From: Thalassobacillus cyri
GTDB lineage: Bacteria; Bacillota; Bacilli; Bacillales; Halobacillaceae
Length of the DNA stretch: 64,000 nucleotides
Assembly: GCF_900107755.1 (NCBI RefSeq)
Contig: NZ_FNQR01000004.1
Location: forward strand, 1 to 64,000
Reading direction: 5' to 3'
The position numbers were made by a program, and so were the translations under genes. The notes beneath the pieces are model-generated. The model saw only the letters and a program-made list of their open reading frames with translations. It searched no databases and was not told the origin of the DNA. Below are positions 9,993 through 18,959 of the stretch, piece after piece; position 1 is the stretch's first letter, and each line of letters opens with the position of its first letter.

Positions 9993-11476
9993 TATTAGCT
10001 ATCGGGATCATTTATTTACTTGTTATCCTTGTGATTGGAATCTTTTCTACGAAACATCAGAAAGATATGGATACGTTTTATGTAGGTGGAAGAAGTTTTG
10101 GTCCCTGGCTGATTGCACTTGCTATCTCCTCTACTACCATGTCCGGGTTCGGTTTTGTTGGATTACCTGGACTTGTCTATGAAAATGGCTATTCGATATT
10201 TATGATAGGCATTTTTGCAACCGGAGGTATCTTTGTAAGTTTTCTTATTTTAGCTAAACCAATGCGTAAAATATCTAAAAAGTTCGGATCGCTCACTATC
10301 CCTGACCTGCTTGAACTCCGTTATAACAGTAAGTCCGTACGAGTCATTACGGCGCTTGCGATTCTGGCAGGAGCGATTGGATATCAGATGGCACAATATA
10401 AAGCATTAGGGAATATGCTGCAGACGATTCTTGGAATTAACTATGGTCTGGCTCTATCGATTGGTGTGGCCCTTTTAACTATCTATGTTGTAGCAGGGGG
10501 AATGATCAGCGCGATCTGGACTGATTTTATCCAAATGATTGTGATGATTGCAGGATCACTGATCGTCTTTATTGGCGGGATGAAGATGGTCGGCGGTATG
10601 ACAAATATGAACTCTCAATTATCGAATATAAATCCTGACATGGTCAATGCGTATCATTCAACAGGGTCAATCGGGATATTTGCTTTCATCTCTTATTTTT
10701 TCATCTATATGATCGGGCATCAGGGTCAGCCGCATGTGGTGTCAAAATTCTACATGATTAAAAAAGTCTCCATGCTGAAATGGGCCTGCATCATTGCTGC
10801 CTCTACTTATGGAATTACCGTACTATTATGGTTCACCGGCCTTTATGCACGAGTGATGGTGGAAAATGGATCAATGGCTGCTCCCGCTTCACCAGACCTC
10901 GTTACTCCAATGTTCATCCAAAATTTCTTCAACCCGGTTGTAGCTGGGCTGATTTTCGCGGCAGTAATGGCCGCCATCATGTCTACAAGTGAAGCCTTCC
11001 TGCTGGTTGCCAGTTCATCAATTGTAAGAGATATCTACCAGCAAGTGATTAAAAAAGGGGAGAAGCTGTCACCAGGAAAAGAATTGGCATATTCCCGAAT
11101 GGTAACGCTATTGGTGATCACCGTGACTTTTGGGCTTTCTTTCAATCCACCGGACTTGGTCGGCTGGTTAGGGAATGCCTCATGGGGAATTTTCTCAGCT
11201 TCACTCGTACCTGTACTTAGTATCGGCTTGTTATGGAAGAGGGCAACACGCCAGGGAGCAATCGTTTCTTCAGCTGTTGGTCTGATATCAAGTATCAGTC
11301 TATATATCTTAAAAGTAAAAGGTGTTTATGTTCCAAGCCTTGATACAGGGGCGATCGCCATGCTTCTATCTGCTGGCACATTTATATTTATATCTTTATT
11401 AACTAAGCCTGAGAGCAATGCGGTATTCGATATTGATTATAAAGGCTTGAAGGATGCAAAGAATAAAGCCATTTAA
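9989..11476 (+). CDS. Sodium:solute symporter family protein
   Basis: A 495-aa membrane protein with about 13 predicted spans, of the SSS (PutP/PanF) family, which couples Na+ influx to uptake of an organic solute. Family hallmarks are the FGFVGLPG segment early on, the long central region with IWTDFIQM, and AAVMAAIMSTSEAFLLVASS late in the protein. It is translationally coupled to the 39-aa protein and lies in the acyl-CoA ligase/crotonase operon, so a carboxylate is the likely cargo. A strong terminator follows. Confidence 0.92.
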   Translation: MILAIGIIYLLVILVIGIFSTKHQKDMDTFYVGGRSFGPWLIALAISSTTMSGFGFVGLPGLVYENGYSIFMIGIFATGGIFVSFLILAKPMRKISKKFGSLTIPDLLELRYNSKSVRVITALAILAGAIGYQMAQYKALGNMLQTILGINYGLALSIGVALLTIYVVAGGMISAIWTDFIQMIVMIAGSLIVFIGGMKMVGGMTNMNSQLSNINPDMVNAYHSTGSIGIFAFISYFFIYMIGHQGQPHVVSKFYMIKKVSMLKWACIIAASTYGITVLLWFTGLYARVMVENGSMAAPASPDLVTPMFIQNFFNPVVAGLIFAAVMAAIMSTSEAFLLVASSSIVRDIYQQVIKKGEKLSPGKELAYSRMVTLLVITVTFGLSFNPPDLVGWLGNASWGIFSASLVPVLSIGLLWKRATRQGAIVSSAVGLISSISLYILKVKGVYVPSLDTGAIAMLLSAGTFIFISLLTKPESNAVFDIDYKGLKDAKNKAI

Positions 11477-11483
11477 AGGAATC

Positions 11484-11520
11484 AAAAGAACGAGCCCTGA
11501 AAGTGGGGCTCGTTCTTTTA
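11484..11520 (+). terminator. Terminator of the ligase-symporter operon
   Basis: AAAAGAACGAGCCC (11484-11497) pairs perfectly with 11506-11519. The arms are A-rich/T-rich, so the right arm ends in a T tract. Confidence 0.9.
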
Positions 11521-11588
11521 ATTAAAAACACCCCCGGTCATCCAGGTATTATGAGGAAGAGTACGAGATTTTAATAATCTGCTGTTGA

Positions 11589-11600
11589 TCAAACGTTTGA
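11589..11600. promoter_or_regulatory. 12-bp palindrome upstream of glcD, possible operator
   Basis: TCAAACGTTTGA is a perfect palindrome about 160 bp before glcD, in the only stretch where the glcDF promoter could lie. It does not match the cre or AraR consensus. The binding protein is unknown and no regulator gene is adjacent. Confidence 0.35.
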
Positions 11601-11760
11601 CCTAGGTTTGATTATATGGAAAAAAGCGACATTTTACGAGGGGAAAAGAAGCCATTTCGACAGTATACTGCCAGCTTATCGATGTACAAGGATGGAAACC
11701 TGTCAGCAGCTCGTTATAAAATAAGGGTACAGAATATTTCGACAGTAGGAGTGTGCGTGT

Positions 11761-13164
11761 ATGAATGAATGGTTGCAGATATTGAATAATCATATCCCCG
11801 ATCAGCGAATATTAACTGATTTAGCGGATCGATATAGTTATAGCTTTGACGCTTCCTTCGGGGAGCATCTTCCCGATGTAGTGGTGCAAGCGAAGAGTAA
11901 AGAGGAAGTAGTCCATGTTATGCATATCGCCAACCGATACAAGGTACCGGTTTATCCCCGAGGTCAGGGAACATGTCTGAGCGGCGGACCGTTACCGGTT
12001 CATGGAGGAATCGTGCTCGATCTCTCCCAGTGGCCGAAAAAAATTGACCTTAACGTAGAGGACCTTACCGTCAACGTATCGCCCAGCGTATTGACTGCAA
12101 ATATCAATAAAGAAGCGGAAAAGTACAGACTGATGTATGCTCCTGATCCGAGCAGTGCCCATGTGGCAACCATCGGGGGCAACCTCGCAGAAAATTCCGG
12201 TGGACCGCGCGGCTTGAAATATGGTGTGACGAAAGACCATGTATTAGGACTGGAATTGGTTACTCCAGAGGGGGAAGTGATCCGTACCGGAGGGCAGACA
12301 ATCAAAAACGTGACGGGCTATGACCTGACGAAGTTGATAGTTGGTTCGGAAGGGACCCTAGGCGTCATTACTGAAGCTACCCTGAAACTGCTGCCAAAAC
12401 CACGGGCTGCTCAAACGATTATGATTTCATTTGATGAGGTACGTACTGCCGGCCTGGCGATATCTCAAGTGTTAACATCAGGAATTCTGCCATCCAAAAT
12501 GGAAATCATGGACAATGCATCCATCCGTGCTGTCGAAAGTTTTCAACCAGCAGGTCTTCCGGTGGATGCAGCCGCCATTGTTATCATTGAACTGGATGGC
12601 CACCCTCAGACGCTCGAAATAGAAACAGAGTTGGTTCGAGAGATTATGAGTAAAATTGGGGCAACGCAAATCGTCATTCCAAACACCAAGGAAGAAGCGA
12701 ACAAGATCTGGCAGTCCAGAAAACAAGTTTCACCGGCCATCGCTAAAATCAAACCTACAAAAGTTTCAGAAGATGCTACCGTTCCCCGTAGTAAAATCCC
12801 TGATATGATGGACCGCTTAAAAGAAATCAAAGAAACGTACAACGTAGAGCTTGTCGTATTCGGTCATGCCGGCGATGGCAATCTTCATCCTAACATTTTA
12901 TGTGACCAAAGGGATAAGGAAGAAATGCGCCGGGTAGAGCAGGCGGTGGAAGCGATTTTTGAAGCAGCCATTGATCTAGGTGGAACTTTATCTGGGGAGC
13001 ATGGAATCGGCACAATGAAAGCTCCCTTTATGGAGAATGAATTAGGAACTGTTGGAGTGGAAATGATGAAGCGGATCAAAGACAGCTGGGATCCTAACCA
13101 TATCATGAATCCCGGGAAAATTTTCGCAGAAAGAGGGCAAAAGCTGGTGTTGACGGATGACTGA
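11761..13164 (+). CDS. glcD: FAD-linked glycolate/2-hydroxyacid oxidase subunit GlcD
   Basis: A 467-aa flavoprotein with an N-terminal FAD-binding type 4 domain: PVYPRGQGTCLSGG near residues 64-77, HVATIGGNLAENSGG near 138-152, and GSEGTLGVITEATLKLLP near 196-213. A C-terminal FAD-linked oxidase domain follows, with GHAGDGNLHPN and GTLSGEHGIG. It oxidises glycolate or a related 2-hydroxyacid (such as D-lactate) and passes electrons to the iron-sulfur subunit. It overlaps glcF by 8 bp. The exact substrate is not certain. Confidence 0.92.
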   Translation: MNEWLQILNNHIPDQRILTDLADRYSYSFDASFGEHLPDVVVQAKSKEEVVHVMHIANRYKVPVYPRGQGTCLSGGPLPVHGGIVLDLSQWPKKIDLNVEDLTVNVSPSVLTANINKEAEKYRLMYAPDPSSAHVATIGGNLAENSGGPRGLKYGVTKDHVLGLELVTPEGEVIRTGGQTIKNVTGYDLTKLIVGSEGTLGVITEATLKLLPKPRAAQTIMISFDEVRTAGLAISQVLTSGILPSKMEIMDNASIRAVESFQPAGLPVDAAAIVIIELDGHPQTLEIETELVREIMSKIGATQIVIPNTKEEANKIWQSRKQVSPAIAKIKPTKVSEDATVPRSKIPDMMDRLKEIKETYNVELVVFGHAGDGNLHPNILCDQRDKEEMRRVEQAVEAIFEAAIDLGGTLSGEHGIGTMKAPFMENELGTVGVEMMKRIKDSWDPNHIMNPGKIFAERGQKLVLTDD

Positions 13165-14467
13165 TATGCAGACTCTCCAGGAAAAAATCAATTACGATAA
13201 AACGTTTGATTGTGTGCAATGCGGTTACTGTCTGCCAGCCTGCCCAACCTATGAAACGATGGAACGGGAAACACATTCACCAAGAGGGCGTATCAATCTA
13301 GTTAAGCTGGTGGCAGAAGATAAAGCCTCGATTGAAGATTTACGCGAACCTATAGAAAAATGTCTGGGCTGTATGGCATGTACTACTGTTTGTCCGACCA
13401 ATGTACAATATGGACAGATTTTAGAAGGGGCCAAAGAAGTCATCGAGGACCAACGTTCCGAATCAGGGAAGCAAAGTAAAGTAGAGGACTTTTTATTCGA
13501 GTCATTCTTTTCTTCTGAAAAATGGATGAGAACACTCGGGAACCTGACCTGGTTTTATCAGAAGTCCGGCTTGCAGGCGTTTGCCAACCGGTTATCGTTA
13601 ACACGTTTTGCCCCGCTTCACTTAGAAAAGATTGAGCGTGTGATTCCAGAACAACCTTCTCCTAAAGCGCGGGCAAAGCGTGTAAACCACTATAAACCTG
13701 ATGGGCCAGCGCAAGCTAAAGTTGCTTTCTTTACCGGCTGTATTATGGATGGCGTGTTCTTTGAAACCAACCAGAATACCATTGAACTTTTAGTTCGAAG
13801 CGGGCTGGAAGTCTTACTGCCCGAACAACAGTCGTGCTGCGGGGCTCTTCATGCGCACTCAGGAAAAATCGATGATTCCAGAGAATTGGCAAAACGTAAT
13901 ATCGAAGCATTCGAGAAAGCGGAAGTCAATTATATTGTTAACAATGCTGGAGGCTGTGGAGCGCGGCTGATTGAGTACCATCATTTATTTGATGAAGGGT
14001 CGTACTGGTACGATCGGGCGAAGCGATTTGTTTCAAAAGTGAAAGATGTCTCGCAGATTCTTGTAGAAGTGGAAGGACTGGAATTTACTAAACCAATTAA
14101 CCGTACGGTAACCTATCAGCCTTCCTGTCATATGACCAATGTTCAGGGTATCACCTCTCCTCCATTAGAGTTGATTAAAAAGGTACCAGGGATTACGCTC
14201 AAGGAATTGGACAGGCTGGACTTTTGCTGTGGATCCGCCGGAATCTATAATATTGTCAATTATGAAGATTCCATGGATATATTGGATGTGAAAATGAAAG
14301 ATGTTTGCGGCACGCAGCCAGAATCTATTATTACTACCAATCCAGGGTGTCTATTGCAGATGAAGCTTGGAATCGAGCGGGAAGGTGCAACGGAAACGAT
14401 GGATGCTGTTCACCTGGTAGATCTTTTGCTAGAGGCGGAGCCTAAAGTAAATTACAAGTTTTGCTAG
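13157..14467 (+). CDS. glcF: Iron-sulfur subunit GlcF of glycolate/2-hydroxyacid oxidase
   Basis: A 436-aa protein with two N-terminal [4Fe-4S] motifs, CVQCGYCLPACP near residues 16-27 and CLGCMACTTVCP near 68-79. Two C-terminal cysteine-rich CCG domains follow (CCGALHAH and CCGSAGIYN), as in heterodisulfide-reductase-like subunits. It relays electrons from GlcD to the quinone pool. The start overlaps glcD by 8 bp. A glcE-type third subunit is absent, as is usual in Bacillus-type GlcDF. Confidence 0.92.
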   Translation: MTDMQTLQEKINYDKTFDCVQCGYCLPACPTYETMERETHSPRGRINLVKLVAEDKASIEDLREPIEKCLGCMACTTVCPTNVQYGQILEGAKEVIEDQRSESGKQSKVEDFLFESFFSSEKWMRTLGNLTWFYQKSGLQAFANRLSLTRFAPLHLEKIERVIPEQPSPKARAKRVNHYKPDGPAQAKVAFFTGCIMDGVFFETNQNTIELLVRSGLEVLLPEQQSCCGALHAHSGKIDDSRELAKRNIEAFEKAEVNYIVNNAGGCGARLIEYHHLFDEGSYWYDRAKRFVSKVKDVSQILVEVEGLEFTKPINRTVTYQPSCHMTNVQGITSPPLELIKKVPGITLKELDRLDFCCGSAGIYNIVNYEDSMDILDVKMKDVCGTQPESIITTNPGCLLQMKLGIEREGATETMDAVHLVDLLLEAEPKVNYKFC

Positions 14468-14601
14468 TAATGAGTTATGTGATTAAGTCTTTCAATATGT
14501 ATAAAAGGAAGTGGTTAACTCTTAGGTAGAATTACAGAAGTTTAAAACGAATGTAAAATTAAAAGCCCATGGGGTTAGATTCTTAACAGGCCTGTGGATT
14601 T

Positions 14602-14672
14602 GAGACAAGAAAAAAACCTCCAAAAGTAGTGATAATTGTATATACGACTCTGGGGGTCTTTTTTTCTGTCTC
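14602..14672. terminator. Bidirectional terminator between glcF and the IclR gene
   Basis: GAGACAAGAAAAAAACCTCC (14602-14621) pairs imperfectly with 14653-14672, giving A-tract/T-tract arms on both strands. It separates the convergent glcF and IclR genes. Confidence 0.75.
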
Positions 14673-14748
14673 ATTTAATTAGGTCACTCTACCGTCCAAC
14701 CTCAAGGGTTTTTATGAAAAAAATTGATTTAAGGGTTTTATATAATAA

Positions 14749-15516
14749 TCACGAGTTAATTTCTTCTGAAATTCTATTACTGTAATAATGAACCAGATTA
14801 ACTATTTTTTGTTCTTTATTGTTTAATCTATAAGATGGTAAATAAACCCCTAAGCATCCTATAAATTCATCTTCATAGCCAAATACGGGAGCTGCTACAG
14901 AAAATAAGTCAGGAACTAATTCAGCACTACTCATTCCATAGCCCTGTTCTCTGATTTTGGCAAGCTCTTTTTTTAATTCTGTTGGATCGGTAATAGTATT
15001 TTCTGTGATTTTAGGTAGGCCTTTGCTAATGACTTTATTTATAATATCGGGCTCTAAATGAGCTAATAAAGTTTTTCTGGCAGCCCCACAATGTAAGTAA
15101 CCGACACTATTGATATTAACGGTATGTTTTATCGGATGAGGAGTTTCGATGTCAGCTATTTGTAAGGCTGTTAAAGAAACGTAATCAGGAACTACAAAGC
15201 AAACTGTTTCTCCTAGTTTTTCTTGCAACTCTTCCATGATTGGCATAGCAATCTTTTTTATCAACATATTATGATTCATTGCTTTACCCAAACGAAAAAC
15301 TTCATAACCGAGGCTATATGTTTTTGTTCTCTCATCTTTTAATAGGTACCCTAAGGATTCCAAGGTATGTACCGTACGGAATACAATACTTTTTGGAAGC
15401 TCTAACTCGTCAACAATTTCTTGAAGCGTATAGGTTTTCTTTTTAAACAGTGATAGTATCCTTAAAGTTCGTTCAGCTGTTAAGAGAGTACTAGACGATT
15501 TCTGCTTATTTTCCAC
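14749..15516 (-). CDS. IclR-family transcriptional regulator
   Basis: A 255-aa protein with an N-terminal winged helix (LLTAERTLRILSLF, then LQEIVDELELPKSIVFRTVHTLESLGYL, given in pieces) and a C-terminal IclR effector domain ending in LGVYLPSYRL. The GTG start is chosen because AGGGGGAA lies 5-12 nt upstream. It is transcribed away from the TRAP transporter/beta-oxidation operon across a 370-bp gap, the standard layout for a local regulator. IclR proteins usually bind small organic acids, so the effector is probably the TRAP cargo or its CoA-pathway intermediate. Confidence 0.92.
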   Translation of the reverse strand: MENKQKSSSTLLTAERTLRILSLFKKKTYTLQEIVDELELPKSIVFRTVHTLESLGYLLKDERTKTYSLGYEVFRLGKAMNHNMLIKKIAMPIMEELQEKLGETVCFVVPDYVSLTALQIADIETPHPIKHTVNINSVGYLHCGAARKTLLAHLEPDIINKVISKGLPKITENTITDPTELKKELAKIREQGYGMSSAELVPDLFSVAAPVFGYEDEFIGCLGVYLPSYRLNNKEQKIVNLVHYYSNRISEEINS

Positions 15517-15621
15517 TTTTTATTCCCCCTCTAAAACTCCAATCGCTTTCTAAGAAGTATATCGTTCATTAGCAATCAAATTAAAATCTCAAGCTCATCT
15601 TTTAGAAGATGCTCTAAACTA

Positions 15622-15650
15622 AATAAACTTTATATTCAAAGTAATGTCAA
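15622..15650 (-). promoter_or_regulatory. Candidate promoter of the IclR gene
   Basis: On the minus strand TTGACA (complement of 15645-15650), a 17-bp spacer and TTTATT (complement of 15622-15627), about 105 bp before the start codon. Confidence 0.45.
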
Positions 15651-15722
15651 GTTGTTTCGTGGATATATAGTCATATCTACTATTATAAAATTTATAATTT
15701 TCTACAATTTCTGAAAAATTAT

Positions 15723-15751
15723 TTGACATTGGAAATACGTTCTACTATATT
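15723..15751 (+). promoter_or_regulatory. Strong promoter of the TRAP/beta-oxidation operon
   Basis: A perfect TTGACA (15723-15728), a 17-bp spacer and TATATT (15746-15751). An inverted repeat begins 4 bp after the -10, so it is well placed for repression. Confidence 0.8.
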
Positions 15752-15754
15752 GTT

Positions 15755-15775
15755 TATAGGAACTTGATTCCTATA
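15755..15775. promoter_or_regulatory. Inverted repeat at the transcription start, candidate IclR operator
   Basis: TATAGGAA, a 5-bp loop (CTTGA), then TTCCTATA: eight perfectly matched base pairs per arm covering the expected +1 of the operon. IclR-family operators are imperfect palindromes of this size near the -10/+1. Assignment to the adjacent IclR is inference. Confidence 0.6.
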
Positions 15776-15832
15776 TATGCAATATGATTAAGATGTAAAT
15801 GTTTTAATTTTCAACCTGTTTTTCAGGGGAAA

Positions 15833-15848
15833 AAGAAAGCGGTTACAT
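15833..15848 (+). promoter_or_regulatory. cre-like site in the TRAP operon leader
   Basis: AAGAAAGCGGTTACAT matches the cre consensus at 15 of 16 positions and lies about 40 bp before the first gene, downstream of the promoter (roadblock position). Confidence 0.65.
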
Positions 15849-15888
15849 TAAGTTTTAAATTTACTTATAAAGAATGGAGGAATGTAGT

Positions 15889-16953
15889 TTGAAGTTAAAG
15901 AGTAAGCGGTTAAGTACCCTCGTTTTAGGAGTTTCAGCCCTATTTCTAGCTGGTTGTGGTGTGGAGAAAGGATCAAGTGCTTCAGGCGGGAATGTCATTG
16001 AAATGAATGTTAATAACACCCTGCCTTCCACACACCATGCAGCAAAAAACGTATACGAGCCATGGAAAGAATTAGTAGAAGAAAAAACAGATGGAAGAGT
16101 AAAAGTAAATTTATACCATGGGGGAACCTTAGGTTCTTCTGCTTCTACATTAGAAGATTTACAAGGTGGAGTGTACGACGTGGGAACAGCTATTGGCTCA
16201 TATTTTTATGATTCTGCACTATTCCCATATACCATCGGTTTATTGCCTTATGCTTTTCCTAATGCAGAAACCGGTACTAAGGTTTTAGATAAGTTCTCTA
16301 AAGAGGTAGATATAGAAGTAGAAAACGTTAAAGTTTTAGGTGGAGTTGCTTCCGATTTATATAACTTATTTAGCACAAAACCTATTGAAAAACTTGAAGA
16401 CTTGGATGGCTTGAAAATGCGTGTTCAAGGCAAGGGGGACGATGTTTTAGCTAAATCATGGGGTGCTACACCTGTATCAATTAAAACGGATGCTACTTAT
16501 GAAGGGTTAGAGAAAGGCATGATTGATGTTACTCCATATACCACCGTAGGGGTTATGGGGACTAAATTTTACGAAGTTGCTCCTTATGTTACTAAAACGA
16601 AATATTCAAGTACTATTATGATTCCTATTATGAGTGAATCATTTTACAATCGATTACCGGATGATTTAAAGAAACTTTTTGATGAAGAGCTTAACCCTAA
16701 ATTGGTTGAACTATATGCTCAAAGTTATATAAAAGAATCTAAAAAAGCCAATAAAGACATTTCTGAATTGGTTGCGGATAAAGGTAAAGTCATTGAACTT
16801 ACAACTAAAGAATTAAATAAGTTTAAGGAAAAATCAATGGTTCAATGGGAAGAATGGGTTAAAGATGCGAATGAAAGAGGTTATGACGGAGAGAGCATGT
16901 TAGCTGAATTTAAGAAGATCCTAAAAGAAGAAGGTGTAGAAGCACCTAAATAA
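15889..16953 (+). CDS. TRAP transporter substrate-binding lipoprotein (DctP family)
   Basis: A 354-aa extracellular solute-binding protein with a lipoprotein signal ending in LFLAGCG. The DctP fold is shown by LPSTHHAAKNVYEPWKELVE near the start, GLKMRVQGK in the middle (the Arg that usually anchors the substrate carboxylate) and the long C-terminal helices. I start at TTG 15889 because TGGAGGA lies 7 nt upstream; an ATG at 15874 overlaps that site. It delivers a carboxylic acid to the DctQ/DctM permease encoded next. A weak hairpin (16963-16988) follows and may favour higher expression of this gene. Confidence 0.92.
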   Translation: MKLKSKRLSTLVLGVSALFLAGCGVEKGSSASGGNVIEMNVNNTLPSTHHAAKNVYEPWKELVEEKTDGRVKVNLYHGGTLGSSASTLEDLQGGVYDVGTAIGSYFYDSALFPYTIGLLPYAFPNAETGTKVLDKFSKEVDIEVENVKVLGGVASDLYNLFSTKPIEKLEDLDGLKMRVQGKGDDVLAKSWGATPVSIKTDATYEGLEKGMIDVTPYTTVGVMGTKFYEVAPYVTKTKYSSTIMIPIMSESFYNRLPDDLKKLFDEELNPKLVELYAQSYIKESKKANKDISELVADKGKVIELTTKELNKFKEKSMVQWEEWVKDANERGYDGESMLAEFKKILKEEGVEAPK

Positions 16954-17076
16954 TAAAACCATAGTAGAACGCCCGGATGAATTCTACTTATGAATCCTTT
17001 TGACCGGTTTAGATTATTTTATCAGCACTATTTGCTAATAAGTTGTACGTAGAGAAAACTTCAAAGAGGTGGTTGA

Positions 17077-17613
17077 ATGAAATGGTTACATCAAATAACT
17101 AATACTTTCACTTTACTCGCAAAATGGATATCCCTGGCAACGTTGATAGCTATGACGCTTTTGATTACCGTAGCTGTTATTTCTAGGGCGATTGGGCACC
17201 CGGTAATAGGAGACGTGGAAATCTCTCAATTATTAATGGTAGCCCTGATCATGTTTGGGTTGCCGTATACCCAATCAAGAGATGCCCACATATCTATTGG
17301 ACTTATTGTGGATCGACTTCCTATTAAAATACAAGGAGTTTTAAACGTCATTAGCTCATTGACTTTATTTTTTGTTTGTTGGCTCATTACGGTAGTTTTC
17401 GTAAACGCTACGGTCTTAAATGATTCAACTTTCCAAAAATCTACTGACTTGTTATCCATTCCTCACCTCCCATTTAAAATATTTATAGCAGTTGGTTTTG
17501 GACTTTGGGGGCTTCAAGCTCTGTTAAAAGTTATTGATTCCATTGTTTCTTTAATAAATTTGTCTACTAAACAACCAATTAGCGATAGTGAGGGGAAGGT
17601 AAAATGTCTCTAG
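17077..17613 (+). CDS. TRAP transporter small permease (DctQ family)
   Basis: A 178-aa protein with four predicted membrane spans. The family pattern includes IGHPVIGDVEISQLLMVALIMFG and the QSRDAHISIG segment. It joins the large permease in a Na+-driven importer. An AAAGAGGTGG site precedes the ATG. It overlaps the next gene by 10 bp. Confidence 0.9.
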   Translation: MKWLHQITNTFTLLAKWISLATLIAMTLLITVAVISRAIGHPVIGDVEISQLLMVALIMFGLPYTQSRDAHISIGLIVDRLPIKIQGVLNVISSLTLFFVCWLITVVFVNATVLNDSTFQKSTDLLSIPHLPFKIFIAVGFGLWGLQALLKVIDSIVSLINLSTKQPISDSEGKVKCL

Positions 17614-18905
17614 AATTTATAGGTATTGTTGGGATACTAATCATGTTTTTGCTAATGTTCCTAAGGATTCCAATTGCTATATCGATGGCACTTCCAGCTG
17701 TTTTAGGAATCTATTACCTTAGAGGTTGGGGAGTATTATCAACTGCTGTTGAAACCATCGTTTGGGACCATAGTTTCAATTACACACTTATAACTATTCC
17801 TATGTTTATTTTTATGGGGGAATTACTGTTTGCTGCAGGAATTAGCAGTGAGTTATTTTCTACTTTTCGAATCTGGTTTGGGAAGTTAAGAGGCGGTTTG
17901 GCTATGGCTACTATTGGTTCTTCAGCAATATTCGCTGCAGCATCGGGTTCCAGTTTAGCTACTACTGGAACCATGGGGGTAATTTCCTCAAAAGAAATGC
18001 AAAAAGCCAATTATGCTAAAACCCTTTCTGGAGGTTCTATTGTAGCAGGGGGGACCTTAGGAATCTTAATTCCTCCAAGTACTATTCTCATTATATATGG
18101 GATGTTAACAGAGCAGTCAATTGGTAGTTTATTAATAGCGGGTATTGTTCCTGGAGTTCTACTTACCGTGTTGTTTATCTTTACCATTATTTTAACTGTA
18201 AAACTTAATCCAAAGTTAGCCCCAATTGGTAGTTCGTATTCATGGAAGGAACGAATAAGTGCTGTACGCCATATTTTCTGGGTTTTAATCCTTTTTCTAC
18301 TAGTAATAGGAGGAATGTACTTAGGGCTCTTCTCTCCAACGGAAGCAGCTGGTGTAGGAGCGTTTGGATCCTTTCTAATCGCGCTCATACGGAAGAAAGT
18401 AAACTGGGAAGTTTTTTTACAAGCTTCAACTAACACGGTAAAAACAACAGGCTTCTTGTTTGCGATTATATTAGCCTCGTTTATATTAAATTATTTTTTA
18501 GCCCTGACTAGACTCCCGATGGTATTAGCATCGCTATTTAATAATTCCAGTCTTTCACCAGGATTAATCTTTTTAGGGATTGTCATAATGTATATCCTTC
18601 TTGGAGCAGTCATGGATACTATGGCAATGATTGTAGTAACTATCCCGATTGTTCTCCCGGTAATAGAGGTACTAGATTTTAATCTCATTTGGTTTGGAGT
18701 AGTTATAGTACTAGTGATTGAAATGGCTTTGATTTCACCACCAATTGGAATGAATTGTTTTGTACTAAATGGAGTAGCGTCCGATTTGAAACTAGAATCT
18801 ATTTTTAAAGGCTCTTTTCTATTTATGATTCCAATAATAGTTACAGTAGGGATACTTTATTTCTTCCCTGAAGTGGCTCTTTACTTACCGAATACCATGA
18901 AGTAA
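17604..18905 (+). CDS. TRAP transporter large permease (DctM family)
   Basis: A 433-aa protein with about 12 spans that forms the transport channel of the TRAP system. Typical segments are FIFMGELLFAAGIS, the AASGSSLATTGTMG loop, GTLGILIPPS and SPTEAAGVGAFG. The length is normal for DctM. It overlaps the dctQ-type gene, so the two are translationally linked. Cargo unknown; the following beta-oxidation genes point to a short- or medium-chain mono- or dicarboxylate. Confidence 0.93.
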   Translation: MSLEFIGIVGILIMFLLMFLRIPIAISMALPAVLGIYYLRGWGVLSTAVETIVWDHSFNYTLITIPMFIFMGELLFAAGISSELFSTFRIWFGKLRGGLAMATIGSSAIFAAASGSSLATTGTMGVISSKEMQKANYAKTLSGGSIVAGGTLGILIPPSTILIIYGMLTEQSIGSLLIAGIVPGVLLTVLFIFTIILTVKLNPKLAPIGSSYSWKERISAVRHIFWVLILFLLVIGGMYLGLFSPTEAAGVGAFGSFLIALIRKKVNWEVFLQASTNTVKTTGFLFAIILASFILNYFLALTRLPMVLASLFNNSSLSPGLIFLGIVIMYILLGAVMDTMAMIVVTIPIVLPVIEVLDFNLIWFGVVIVLVIEMALISPPIGMNCFVLNGVASDLKLESIFKGSFLFMIPIIVTVGILYFFPEVALYLPNTMK

Positions 18906-18959
18906 TAGATATTTTATCTCAAAAATTTTCTAGCATTATAAAAAATAGGAGGAGAAAAA

